Assembly: GCF_032118995.1 (NCBI RefSeq) | Contig: NC_092662.1 | Span: forward strand, 1,426,001-1,490,000 | Direction of reading: 5' to 3' | Source of the DNA: Asterias amurensis | Lineage: Eukaryota; Echinodermata; Asteroidea; Forcipulatida; Asteriidae | DNA: 64,000 nt | In this document: one piece after another, positions 26,537-37,975 of the stretch | Layout: every line of letters starts with the position of its first letter | How positions within the stretch are numbered: the first letter of the stretch is position 1 | Translations under genes and position numbers: made by a program | The notes under the pieces: model-generated | Databases searched by the model: none | Told to the model about the DNA's origin: nothing | The model's input: only the letters and a program-made list of their open reading frames with translations

Positions 26537-26924
26537 TTTGAAGGCAGTGGACAATATTGGTAATTACTCAAAATAACTATCAGCATAAAACCTTACTTTG
26601 TAACGAGTAATGGAGAGAGGTTGGTAGTATAAAGCAATGTGAGAAACGGCTCCCTCTGAAGTGACGTAGTTTTCGAGAAAGAAGTAATTTTCCACGAATT
26701 TAATTTCAAGACCTTAGATTTAGAAATTGAGGTCTCGAAATCAAGCATCTGAAAGCACACAATTCCGTGTGACTATACGTTGTTTTTTTTCTTTCATTAT
26801 TATCTCCCAACTTTGATGACCAATTGAGCTCAAATTTTCACAGGTTAGATATTTTATGCGTTCGTTTAGATACAGCAAGTAGGAAGACTGGTCTTTGACA
26901 ATTACTAATGTCCAGAGCCTTTAA
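26537..26924 (+). mobile_element. MITE, TTAA-AGGCAGTGGACAC family
   Basis: Nearly full-length copy. It starts AAGGCAGTGGACAATATTGG, contains the internal palindromic GAGACC/GGTCTC stem, and ends TCCAGAGCCTTTAA. The left target site has decayed to TTGA; the right TTAA is intact. Confidence 0.7.
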
Positions 26925-27231
26925 TAATGGCGCTGAAACGGCAACGGAATTTTTGCAAAAAGAGCCCCCCCCCCCCCCATCGAAATAAATGTCGACCCCT
27001 TGTGCCTACAATTATTCCCTAGTTACGGCGCTGTATACATATGCAGATAGAGATCAGATACAGTCCATTTATGTCATCAATATAATTTAACTTGTCTTTT
27101 CCGTTTTCCCTACTTATTGACAGACACTTATTAGTTTGGATACAAAACAAACTAAAGAAAAGCACTAAAAACAAACTATGGGCATTCACTTGGTCTATAC
27201 GTTGAGACGATCAATTTAAAACGAAACCCAC

Positions 27232-27304
27232 CTGAAGTAATGCATCGTGGAACAGATAGACCCGTCAAAATGGCAAGGAAAAGGGTGAATTTCTGCGTAG
27301 ACAT
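27232..27304 (-). CDS. Signal-peptide exon (exon 1) of the mucin-like gene
   Basis: The minus-strand ATG at 27304-27302 opens a 24-codon segment beginning MSTQKFTLFLAILTGLSV and ending PRCITS. It is a textbook signal peptide: short polar/basic start, hydrophobic core FLAILTGL, then small and polar residues. It is followed by a splice donor (CAG, then GTGGGT). The exon ends one base into a codon (G). The repeat exon at 23826 begins with AT, so the junction codon is GAT (Asp) and the frame enters the Thr-rich repeat. The intron is 23827-27231 (3,405 bp, GT-AG). The base at -3 of the ATG is A, a favourable context. Earlier out-of-frame ATGs lie at 27343 and 27318. The link to exon 2 rests on phase, strand, proximity and biological sense, so transcript evidence would be decisive. 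Confidence 0.8.
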
Positions 27305-30300
27305 TCTCCAACTTTCATATCTCCTCTAAGTTCCGGCCTCCATGGTTTTTAGATTATATTACTTTTTGCGATTATTTTGTTCTAAATGCAAGGCTGTACC
27401 GAACTGTACATTTAATACAAGGTTAACCTCTGTATTGATACAGTCCGAGGCTATTGAACGTCTTGGGTGTGGTGCATTTTAATGAATGGCCGTTACGTAA
27501 ATGTATTTGTTCGTATTGTCCATCCGCTTAAGTACCTCATAAAAGATCATTCCTCTGTGGTCATTCAAAGCGCGGTTAAAGGAAGACCATGAAACTGACA
27601 GAAAAAAAAAGTGGGAAATGTTCAGTTTGGTTCTCATGTTGAAATCATTAGTTGGCCAGGAAGTGAACAAAAAAATCCTTTTCTCCAAGTGATTTTTGGG
27701 GGACCAAGAAGCTAAACCAGAATGACCCGACTATAACTTGTTTCAAAGGGAACCGTTGCCTTTATTTCCCTTGTTAATGCAAATCCATATTTCAAGCGGA
27801 TTTAAGCCAGTGTATGTTGTTTATTGGAATGGCAGAAACAGTTCACACTTGTTGAAAGTTTTTAAAATTTGATGACCAACAGTTCAAAACTATTTTACAA
27901 TGCATTTTTTTTAATGCCGAGCAGATTTGCTAACAACACCGCTTTTACCTTATTGTACATGAAATATTGACAAATTACTTCTTTGGAAATGAGTTTCCTC
28001 ACAACAACAATTGCTGCGTCATTCTGTGTACGCATCTGTTTAATACGCATATCTTTGATGTATAAAGTAACAAGAGATTCGTATAGATTGTATTCGAATC
28101 TGCATGCGGAAAACTGTTTCAAACTACCTTAGCAGTCCCGATTTCTACCTCCATGGTTATATAGTTAATACTAGTACTCTTATTTGGTACCACGTGACGG
28201 ACATTCCTCCAATCAAAATGACAAGGATCTACTAGGGTGTTATACAATTTATATTAAAATACAGTCGTGTATTGTCAAGTTAAATATTGCAATTAATTTG
28301 GCGCAAAAAAATATGTTTGTAAGAGAAATAGACAGTTTTTAGAAAGTCAGTTTACAACACAATATATGAAGAAAATAATCAAGTTAAATGGATGCAGTTG
28401 TGTACAGCTTTTTGCATACACATTGTACCTATTTGCGAACCTATACACCGTGTCGTCAATACTCATAATACAACAGTAGTCATCATGATCTTCAGAGGGA
28501 AATAACATTATTGGTCATTCTTGCTTTTTCGAGAAAGTGTGGATTTGTGGGGTAGGATTTATAATATCCGTTCCAAAATATGCTGCACGAGTGACTGCCG
28601 AGAAAAACACAATGATGGTTACGACGTGAAAAGGCTGACATTGTATCAATGAAACGCACAAGCTAAAAACTCTGGTCGACCATCGACTGACCATTGCTTC
28701 CAAATGATGGGGAAATTGCATACTTATTTAAAAAAGACAATAACTGTCGAAACGATTTCACTTGATACTTTGAATAATATTTATCTACAGCCAAAAGTTA
28801 TCATGTAAGATCTTCGTATTCGTTTTTTGTCCATGTCTGCAAGTGATGCAATAACTAATCATAATAATTTATTGGTTTTCTTACTCTGGTCTTATATTGC
28901 GCTCTCTCCGGGACCAGCCTGTTCGAGGGCACATTGTTAAAGTAAAAATGGCATCAGAAAAATATGTACATGAATTCTCTACCTTTAAGTATGCTGGGAT
29001 TGCGTTAAATACAAGATTAGCCCCAGCTCAAAGGATTTACAACACTGTTCGTTAAACACTAAACCCAGTAGAGAAAATAGGATTTGGTTTACTGCCTCCC
29101 ATTCTTTGATGTACACGGGTTTTTTCAAAGATACACCAGCATAATGCCGACACCAGTGGAAATAATATTAAAGAACAAAAGAGTGTATAAAGCTCCCGTC
29201 TCAGTTATGTGAGTTTACACGTACACGCAAGGTCCGTGATCTATTTTATGATGATCTTATAATCTTGCAAAAAAATCTGAAGAGTAATCATTTCATTAAA
29301 AATCATTATGAGTAATCACTGAAATCGGCAATCAGTACAAATCAGAAATCAATCAGTTATCATTAAAAAATACTCATTTCGTAATGATTCCGAATTGTAT
29401 CGATTTTGGTGGCGTTTCTAGGATATAGATCATAAAGCTAGGCCCCTACCTCAAGGTTTTGAACAACTGGAAACATTCTGTCAACGACTGCATGCGTCAA
29501 CATGACAGTACTAACTAATTATTTGTTGGACCTACTGATGTTGCAACAAAACGGCTGAAACAAAAAACTGAGCTTCAATATTGGCGAAGTAGACAGGGCA
29601 TTTCGCGAATAAAAGCACCAGAAGGATATTCCAAGGGATAGCTTTAAGCAAAGATCACTTGTTGCCGTGGACGTACAGTTTTTAATTGACTGTTTGTGAA
29701 CAAGTTTTTTCATAAAATATATACAAATTTCAAACTTCTAAGTTCCCTATTGAAACTTACAGCTAATAAATAGCTTGTAAAGATCGAACCATAGAGCTAG
29801 GACCTAGCTCTATTGAACTATCCTGGGTTGAAAATTACATAATTGGCCTCCCCTTAGTTCACACCGAGCCGTAAGTTTATTATACTCTTAGCCTTGGGTT
29901 GATAGCCTGGTTGTCTGTTTTTAACAATATCTTCATCACATGGCTTACAGATTGTTTGAAGTCTTATAACTAAAGTTATTAGGTTCAAAGGCTACTATAT
30001 GATGTTTAAGAGTGTTATAGATTTAGTTCACCTGTATATGATAATGTATTTGGAATTGTTACTAAATATTACAAAGCACCACACAATCATGACTTGCACT
30101 ATTTCCCTTGGTACCACCATGGAGGAGGTACCACCAAGTGAAGCGAAAACGGACAGTTAAAATAACTAAAACTAACAACTTATGTCTCAGCTTTAATAAT
30201 AGCACTTCCCAGGGTTAGGTCTAAGTGTTCTGATAAGAAAGGACACACACAACTGATAAAAAAAAGTTGTCTCAGTATTTCATAAGCACCAAAGCTTGAC

Positions 30301-32102
30301 CTTCCCGACAATAAGTTTTATAGTACTTCAATATCATGCATTTGTATTATTTGAAGTTGTATTGTTATTTGCTCCAATTTTACAAATGTTGGAGATAAAC
30401 CAGCTTATTTATTCAAGGGTAAGCTTGTATAGTCTAGTTCATTGTTCCACTGTTAGCGGGGGGGGGGGTGTGAAATATCGGACGGAGCGGAGGTAAAACA
30501 AACTAGGCTATGACAACAATCTACGGGGTATACAAAATCAATTTGTAGTAGTACTTTTAGTTTTTGTAGCGTTAGTCAAACCGCGCACTTGCTCTGTATT
30601 TTTTACTTTTCTTCGTAATAAAATTTCAAAGAAAATACATCAAACTTTGTTTTGATCGTTTTAAAGTCTGAAAAGATTAGACAATCATGGCCTTTGGCCT
30701 AAAGCATTTGCAAAAGATTAAAAAAAAAAATTAAAAAATACGTTGTCACTCTTCAATTATGTCTGCAATTATTCTAGTTCCACGCAGGAGTCCGTTTTAC
30801 ATGACCCATTTCAGAACTGAAAAGTAGCAGTATAGGAACTCAGAAAAATGTACTCCGTGGAAGAAGAGTATAGTTCTCAAGAGAACATATTCTACCAAGC
30901 AAGTACGATATACTTAAATCCCATTCGTTTCTTTTACGAATTCTTTCTTCAATTTCGAAAGTGTTTGGCACAACCGGACAGACATGCACAAATTAAAAAT
31001 ATTATCATGTAAAAAAAATTCTATTGTTTTGAGACATTTACACCTCCATAAACTTATCGAGATCAACTTAGCCTTTTTCAGTGATGAGTTTCTTGGTGTA
31101 AAGTTGTTGTTTAAGCCGATTGGTCATGTTACACAACTGCAATCTTCAAAAACGCCATTGGGACATACATCCAGCTTTCGTTTATGCAAGTAATAATTAG
31201 TTCGTTTTGAAGATAAAGATTTCTCCATGGATTTACCTTCTCCGTAAACTTAGTCGATCTTACACAAGTTACTTTGAATAATTACTGCTTAATTCGGTTC
31301 CATTATGCTGCCGCTCATTTTGTAATTTTCGCTGGCTCGTCAGTTTTGCACTATAAGACCACAAAAGATTACTCTGCACGTCTAATATTTGCTAAGGTGC
31401 TTATATATTTGCTGACTTGCCGTTACCTTTCACTTGTAGGGTGTGTCTTTAATCAACACTGCGAAAAGTTTGTTCAAACGATTAATACACAATCATGCAT
31501 AGCGCGCACCCCCCAAAAAATGCGATGAGTGCAAGAGTTTTTCAAATGAAGTACCAGATAATCCTGCTTCGCTGCAAATATTGTGACTGATAATCTTCAA
31601 GGCAGCGTAAAGAGAAAAGTGAGCTTACAAAATCTGTGAAACTAAATGTTACGACATTTTCCAGAAAGAGTTTTGCGTAAGCATATTTTTCACCACCGTC
31701 ACTCTGATGGAGTAGAGCGGGCAGGATAAACCCTACCCCTCCCCGCGGCTTAAAACCATTACCCCCCTCCTCCCACCGTCCACCACCAAAATGAAAAGGC
31801 TTGAAATATTACACACCAAACAGACAAAATTATGCCTTTGCCCCCTGCTTCCACCCCCCCCCCCCGATTGAAAGTGTTAAGTTTCGCCACTGCACCACTC
31901 GTTAGGAACGAAAATAATAGTAATTATTCATCATGCGACAATATTTACTAGCCCACGATTCCATAAAGCTGTACTTGAATCGGGGGATTTGGTTAAAAAT
32001 CTTGCTGCACAAAAAGTGTCATAATTATAAGAAAAACTCGATGACAACTTGTTTCATGAGTCTTAGGTCAGTCTTGCCAATTGGTACACGACGGACAGGT
32101 TT
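27305..32102. other. Intergenic; no gene recognised
   Basis: AT-rich sequence upstream of the mucin-like gene. Only short ORFs occur, and I can attach none to a family or to credible splice sites. Scattered poly-A, poly-C and poly-G runs are present (for example near 26970, 30459 and 31855). The promoter of the mucin-like gene should lie near 27,320-27,600. A TATAAT-like stretch on the minus strand sits near 27,352, but I would not call a start site from it. Confidence 0.5.
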
Positions 32103-32395
32103 TGTAATTGTCAAAGACCAGTAATCTCACTTGGTGTATTTCAACGTAAGAGATTAATACAAGAATAAAACAAACTTGTTTACAATTAATTTGTGCGCTT
32201 TCAGATGCGAAATTAAAGGAATCAGCTGAAGTAATTATTGTTGAAATAACCTCTTTCTCAAAAAAACTATGCTACTTCAGAAGGGGCCGTTTCTCACAAT
32301 GTTTTAAACTATCAACAGCTATCCATTGCTCGTTAATAAGCAATGCTTACATTTTTGGTAATTACCAAATGCCAAAAACCAGGAAATAATAATAA
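32103..32395 (-). mobile_element. Degraded MITE, TTAA-AGGCAGTGGACAC family
   Basis: Reverse-orientation, diverged copy. It is recognised by TCAAAGACCAGTAATCTCAC, the AACCTCTTTCTC / CTACTTCAGA / CCGTTTCTCAC block and the terminal GGTAATTACCAAATGCC. Confidence 0.5.
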
Positions 32396-33811
32396 TTTCT
32401 CCGTTCGACTTTAATATGATCGACAGCAAAAAACAACTAGTTTAGTTACAAAAACATGTTTACTGCTGTTACGAAAACAGACTTATATAACTCAGCATAG
32501 TTAATTATGTGTAAACCAAGCAGTGAAAGTTTAATTCAATGAGGCCTTTCCGTTTCTTGGAAAGAATTGATTTATGTTTTATGTTTCGTAACATTGTTGC
32601 TATAGCTCTATGCTATAATAGTCAAGTCTAATGTCCACTATCTTGGCATATATGTACACGCGGGCATTGTCGGCTTCGGTTCACGATAGATTTTGGAGTT
32701 AACCATGTAGGAATATGATGTAATTGGGTCATGTTTAAGAATGATAAAGGAGTGCTCGGACGAAAGCCCGAGACCGAGCTGAAGAACAACTGACTGAGGA
32801 ATTCAAACAGTCCTTGAGGATGCAGAGCGTGTCAGTCGCCCACAAACATGGTAGTTTCTTCCCCACAAGATGGTTTCAATTATTTACTATAGTGTTATTC
32901 CAACTGATGTATGACATAGGTAAAATGAGAAGCATGATGACTTCTACATGCGTAAACAATTTGGTTTAAGGTATGCCTGCGTATTGCGTCTTAAACAATC
33001 TGAAACACTATGTTTATTATGCAATGTAAATGCCCACAAGTTATATGTTTTAATAAATTGGAAAAGTACACTTGAACACCGTACACTTACCATGTTGTGC
33101 TGTAAATTGTAGTGATGTCAATATAATAAATACTATATACAAGATCCCCATTTGATGTACTCTGACGTTTTGTCTCGGGTAGTGTTGGGGTTATATCCGC
33201 CGTCCACGGATGTCACACTGATAAAATTAATTTTATAAGTTTCTCTTCATGGTTTAAGTTATAGTCCCGAGATGCATGAAGTAATACACAAGCGACGGCT
33301 ACGTAGACCGTAAGTCAACTGATGCATTGAAGGCCGCTTATGGGGTTCAAATAGGATCGACTGGTATTACAAAAGCTGACTCTGAGTATTCGGGTACACG
33401 CCTTTCTTAGCAAACAATGTTTCACCATTAGAGCAACGATGCCTTAGCATATCAAAACCTATTATACCCAGAGTACGTAGGGCTTATTGTGCAATATCAC
33501 GCGTGTTCTTGAGACGCCCATTGTGTGGGCGTATACGGTGCTCACTGGAGCATTTGGTCTTAAAGAGGTCTGCACAAAAAAGACGGGAAACTATGCAATC
33601 ATGCAGCTCGGAGAACAGAAAATGCAAAAAGATCTTATAAAACAGTTAACCTCTATGCACACGAGCTGAACACACGGTGGACCTGCACCTAATGCAGTTC
33701 TGCATGACTTCATGATAAAATAGTGTCCCATTGTCAGATTTTCCCCCCTTGATGTGAAATTATTACTAACTGCCATTTTCTTTTCCTAACAAATCAACAT
33801 ATGTAATGGTT

Positions 33812-34124
33812 GTTTACGGCACTGGACACGTTTGGTGATTAAATACCAGTATTCTCTATAATTGGCGTTTCTCAACTAAATTATGCATACAATACAAAAC
33901 CTCTGAATTGGCTCAATTGATTATCACCGAATTTGTAAGAGAAAATGATGAAAGAAAAAAACACATTGCTGCATTTTTTTTGTGCAGTTGAAATACTAAA
34001 ACCATAAGGCTTCAGCTGAAGTATTTTATTTCAGAAATTACCTCTTTCTTAACATAAGTTACTTCAGAGGGAGCCGTTTCTCTCGTTGCTCGTTACCAAG
34101 TAAGTCTTATGCTAACAATTACTT
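33812..34124 (-). mobile_element. Degraded MITE adjoining a younger copy
   Basis: Diverged relative of the TTAA-AGGCAGTGGACAC family. It is marked by ACGGCACTGGACACGTTTGG at one end and by the shared GAGGGAGCCGTTTCTC block. It directly abuts the intact copy at 34129-34503. Confidence 0.5.
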
Positions 34125-34128
34125 TTAA

Positions 34129-34503
34129 AGGCAGTGGACACTATTGGTATTTACTAAAAATAATTTTTGGCATAAACCTTCCTTGGTAACAAGTAATGGG
34201 GAGAGGTCGATAGTAAAAAACATTGTGAGAAACAGCTCCCTCTGAAGTGACGTAGTTTTGGAGAAAGGAGTAATTTTCCACGAATTTGATTTCGAGACCT
34301 CAAGTTTAGAACTTGAGGTCTCGAAATCAAGTATCTGAAAGCACACAACTTCGTGTGACAAGGTTTTTTTTTTTCATAGTTATCTTGCAACTCCGACGAT
34401 TGATCGAGCTCAAATTTTCACAGGTTTGTTATTTTATGCATATGTTGAGATACACCAAGTGAGAAGACTGGTCTTTGACAACTACCAATAGTGTACACTG
34501 TCT
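34129..34503 (+). mobile_element. MITE, TTAA-AGGCAGTGGACAC family, intact TTAA flanks
   Basis: TTAA at 34125-34128 and 34504-34507 flank matching inverted ends (AGGCAGTGGACACTATTGG and the complementary CCAATAGTGTACACTGTCT). The interior carries a 15-20 bp palindromic arm around ATTTCGAGACCTCAAG. It is non-coding. Confidence 0.75.
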
Positions 34504-35256
34504 TTAACTAGTGTCCAGTGCCTTCAATTGATACCTCGTCAACCTCTTCTCACCCCCGGGTGCCCCCCACTCACTCTAAAAGGCACCGTCAGTCCGAAAC
34601 GTAAACAACTACTTGGTGACGCCCTGACTCAAAATAATTCTTAAACGGACAAACAGTTCGGTTATGAAACCAGCCAAGTGCTTACTGAAGCCGAAAGCTC
34701 AATTTTGTGCTTTCAGTGAGGAAGAAAATGGAAAAAGCCTTGTAGATAAAAGATGCATGGACAATATTCCTCTCATATTGTGTCTGATGTCCTTCGGCGA
34801 TATGGACACGGTCTTATTATTATTGTGTCCATGCACAACACTGGTGTTGAAGACTATAAAGACAAGCCAGCATCAATGTGTCTTTGTTGAAATTTCTTGT
34901 TAATATCATGCATTCAGAATATACACGGGGGAATGACACTGCCATTTTTCAACTAGGTTTCAGTTCCAGTCAAAGATCAAAACTCACTTTTTTACATTGT
35001 TTTCTTTATATTTTTGCCCTATACTTAATTTAAAGTCACCACACATTGCCACGAAGAGCTACAGCTCACCGCGCCTAGTACGGGCCCAGATGTAGATAGA
35101 TAGGGGCCATACAGTATTCTATGGTTTGTAATGTACATGCTAGAGGAACATGTATCTGGAGGTGAATAATACAAAATTATGAGCATCGACAGGAACCTGT
35201 TGAGGCGGTGTCACGGGAGCGCGAGTCCCGGTGGAATTCTGCCGGTGTGGCAAGAG

Positions 35257-36176
35257 ATTCTGATAGCGCCCTCTTTTGATTCATACTCCTCAGCCCATGA
35301 TAATTTCCCATTGGGGACCAAACCAGAATTCACTGGGAGGAGGATTCAAAAGAGACCACTATCAGATTGAAGCAAAAGAGACTATAAATTCGTAATACAT
35401 GTAATAGTAAACCTGCGGGTGTACAACCATGTACAATCTTTTGAGGGAGTGTTGGCTCTGAAAGAGCCGGTGTCGCATGCGATTTCGTCCTATATGCAAT
35501 TCTATCCGGAGAACATTATTGCATATGCAATAATGTTCGCCGGACGGTTTTGCATATGCAATCGTGTCCGCCCGGACGCCCTGCTGCTAATGCAAGTGTG
35601 TCCGCCCGGACACATTTGCATAGACAGTTAAGTCCGCCCCGTGCAAAACCGTCCTTGCAGTGAATTAAACGCCACTGGTCGACGGAATACGTTCGCAATT
35701 TTTGTTTACAAGCTAAGTGCATGTCATGAATGACATGAGAAATGTTCGGCCGTTGGGTATTCGCTGCAATCATAAATACGTGAATATTCATGCTGCATAT
35801 AGCAGTAGGTTCAGTTCATGCACGCTCATGTACAGTCATGTCCACCGGACGGTTTTTGCATAGCCCCGGACACGATTGTATGATGCAAACCGGGTCCGGA
35901 GCGGACAGTATTGCATGGCAGACACAATTGCATCTGACACCGGCCCCTGGACGTTTCGAACAGTACTCTGATGATTGATAGATCCCCCATGACCCTGTAT
36001 GATACGAAGTACATTTTCAGTCAGTTGTGTATTAAATCCGTATAGGCCTAGGATACCCACGATTTAACTGGTTTGCATTAATCGAAACGTGTTCCCGGAA
36101 TTTCTGTCTCAGCATAATAATGGACAATAATGCTGAATTATTGGAAAAGTTAGTTCAAAAGAGGGCGCTATCAGAA
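35257..36176. mobile_element. About 0.92-kb element bounded by perfect 22-bp inverted repeats
   Basis: The left end at 35257-35278 begins TTCTGATAGCGCCCTCTTTT. Its exact inverted copy at 36155-36176 ends AAAAGAGGGCGCTATCAGAA. A third, imperfect arm at 35344-35366 forms a 110-bp palindrome with the left end. No transposase ORF is visible. It could be a non-autonomous DNA transposon or an accidental pairing of two small palindromic elements. No clear target duplication was seen. Confidence 0.5.
35511..35955. repeat. Cluster of short palindromes (TTGCATATGCAA and GTCCGnCCGGAC types)
   Basis: A 28-bp perfect palindrome at 35511-35538 is centred on ATTGCATATGCAAT. It is followed by alternating TGCATATGCAAT/ATTTGCAT motifs and GTCCGCCCGGAC/GCCGGACG motifs every 25-40 bp to about 35655. 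The pattern resumes at 35838-35955 (TCCACCGGACGG, GGGTCCGGAGCGGAC, ATTGCAT). It lies inside the element bounded at 35257 and 36176. Confidence 0.7.
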
Positions 36177-36620
36177 GAAGTTTGCGAATGGTAAGGGGTG
36201 GTAGCAAAATCTCTGAGAAGACAGAACCACACAGTTCGAAACAATCAATATTGTTAAAACCTTATGTATTGCTTTTACGTTTCCGACGGCTTCGGCTTCC
36301 CCTTTACCTGTTTGATGAGGCCTCTATACGAACCGCAAGCTCAAGCCGTGCAAAGAACAGCCCAATTTGTATATTGGGGGGGGGGGGGGGGCGGGATTGT
36401 AAAATCACTATTGTAATTGAGGGCCCTTTTCCCCAGTTCAATAGATGAATGTGAATAATTATAACTCGCCCCCTTTTTTACACTTTCTTCCCGTTTCATG
36501 GTATAATAGCTTTATCTCTGTACTCACTATTTCAACATGATTTCGAATTAGGCTGTCTTCCATGGAAGGGCCGTATGTGGCAGGAGATGTTGTCCACCCA
36601 GACTTTGTGGGTTTCTCGAT

Positions 36621-36975
36621 GTTAAAGGAACACGTTGCCTTGGATCGGCCGAGTTGGTTTATGAAAAGCGTTTGAAACAGTTTGTTATGAAATGCATATG
36701 GTTAGAAAGATATTTTAAAAGTAGAATATAATGATCCACACAAGTATCACTCAAAATTGCACGGTTTTTATTTTACGTCGCGAACTAACACGGTCGGCCA
36801 TTTATGGGAGTCAAAGTTTTGACTCCCATAAATGGCCGACCGTGTTTGTCGACGAGGTTAAACGAAAACCACGCAATTTCGAGGCATGTTAATTTGTGTA
36901 GATCATTGTATTATACTTTTACAACATCTTTCTAACCATATCGATGTTATAACAAACGGTTACAGCGAGTACTCG
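36621..36975. mobile_element. Palindromic MITE, TTAA-AGGAACACGTTGCC family
   Basis: Begins TTAAAGGAACACGTTGCCTT. It has a central perfect inverted repeat around ACTCCCATAAATGGCCGACC, and the right arm ends before the terminal repeat is complete. Other copies are at 39711-40065 and 60953-61142. Confidence 0.75.
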
Positions 36976-36984
36976 AATTCAAGA

Positions 36985-37150
36985 ATCTAAAAGCATTTTT
37001 GTAATATTCTTTTCATTTATCTCTCGCAACTTCGACGACCAACTGAGCTCCGATTTTCACAGGTTTGTTATTTTTATGTAATATGTTGAGATTCACCAAG
37101 TGAGAAGACTGGTCTTTGACAATTACAAAAGGACAGGTGTCCGGTGCATT
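36985..37150 (+). mobile_element. Right-end fragment of the TTAA-AGGCAGTGGACAC MITE family
   Basis: Contains the family's CTCGCAACTTCGACGACCAA, TTTTCACAGGTTTGTTATTT and GAGAAGACTGGTCTTTGACA blocks, ending GTGTCCGGTGCATTTAA. The left half is absent. Confidence 0.55.
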
Positions 37151-37591
37151 TAAGCAGTTCGCAACAACGTGATAGTAAATACACTGGGTGTCACAGACGT
37201 TTTTTTTTGAAATTTATTCTGACAATTTTAAAATATTTAGAGAGGGAAATTTCAGGCGATGTACTACAAAGTGAGGTTTTCCTTTTATATGACGGATATA
37301 CTGTACCTACAATTTATTATATAGACTTATACTCATGGTGCATGTATATTTCTTATTTATGTACAACTTACTTCAATACTCATGCATGGTGTTTCTCTTT
37401 TACAGATTTGTTATTTTCAATAAAATGTTATGACCAGATACGTCTACATAATTACAAGTTTGAAAATATTTTTTGTTTTACAGTGTACGTACAAAAACTT
37501 CCACCAACGCCTGTGGCTGCATTTAATAAAATAAACTTAGCAAAATGGTGCAAGTTATTACTTATAACATGTACATGTACTTGTATTCATC

Positions 37592-37975
37592 TTAAAAGCA
37601 GTGGACACTATTGGTAATTACTCAAATTAATTATTAGCATAAAACTTTACTTGGTAACGAGTAATGGAGAGAGGCTGATAGTATAAAACACTGCGAGAAA
37701 CGGCTCCCTCTGATGTAACGTAGTAATTTTCCAAAAATTTGATTTCGAGACCTCAGATTTAGAATTTGAGGTCTCGAAATCAAGCATCTGAAAGCACACA
37801 GCTTCGTGTGACAGGGGTGTTTTTTCTTTATTTATTATCTCGCAACTTCGCCTACCGTTTGAGCTCAAATTTTTACAAGTTTGTTACTTGTTGAGATATG
37901 TTGAGATACATGTACACCGAATGAAAAGACTGGTCTTTGACAATTACCAATACATGTAGTGTCCAGCGTCTCTAA
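37592..37975 (+). mobile_element. MITE, TTAA-AGGCAGTGGACAC family
   Basis: Near full length, starting TTAAAAGCAGTGGACACTAT. It has the internal GAGACCTCAGATTTAGAATT stem and the GAAAAGACTGGTCTTTGACA end block. The right TTAA has decayed. Confidence 0.65.

Larger units (their letters stand above)
23827..27231 (-). other. Intron 1 of the mucin-like gene
   Basis: A GT-AG intron between the signal-peptide exon and the repeat exon. I see no coding exon in it. It holds a diverged tandem repeat (24343-25275), a TTAA-flanked MITE (24667-25023), a fold-back element (25652-26128) and two copies of another MITE (26129-26374 and 26537-26924), plus A/T and C homopolymer runs. Confidence 0.7.

Noticed and set aside
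35179..36448. Several overlapping short ORFs on both strands
   Set aside because: They fall in the palindrome-rich element, change frame between palindrome arms, and show no coding signature.
37144..37617. 157-codon plus-strand ORF
   Set aside because: It is AT-driven, overlaps a MITE at its end, has no recognisable motif and no splice context.
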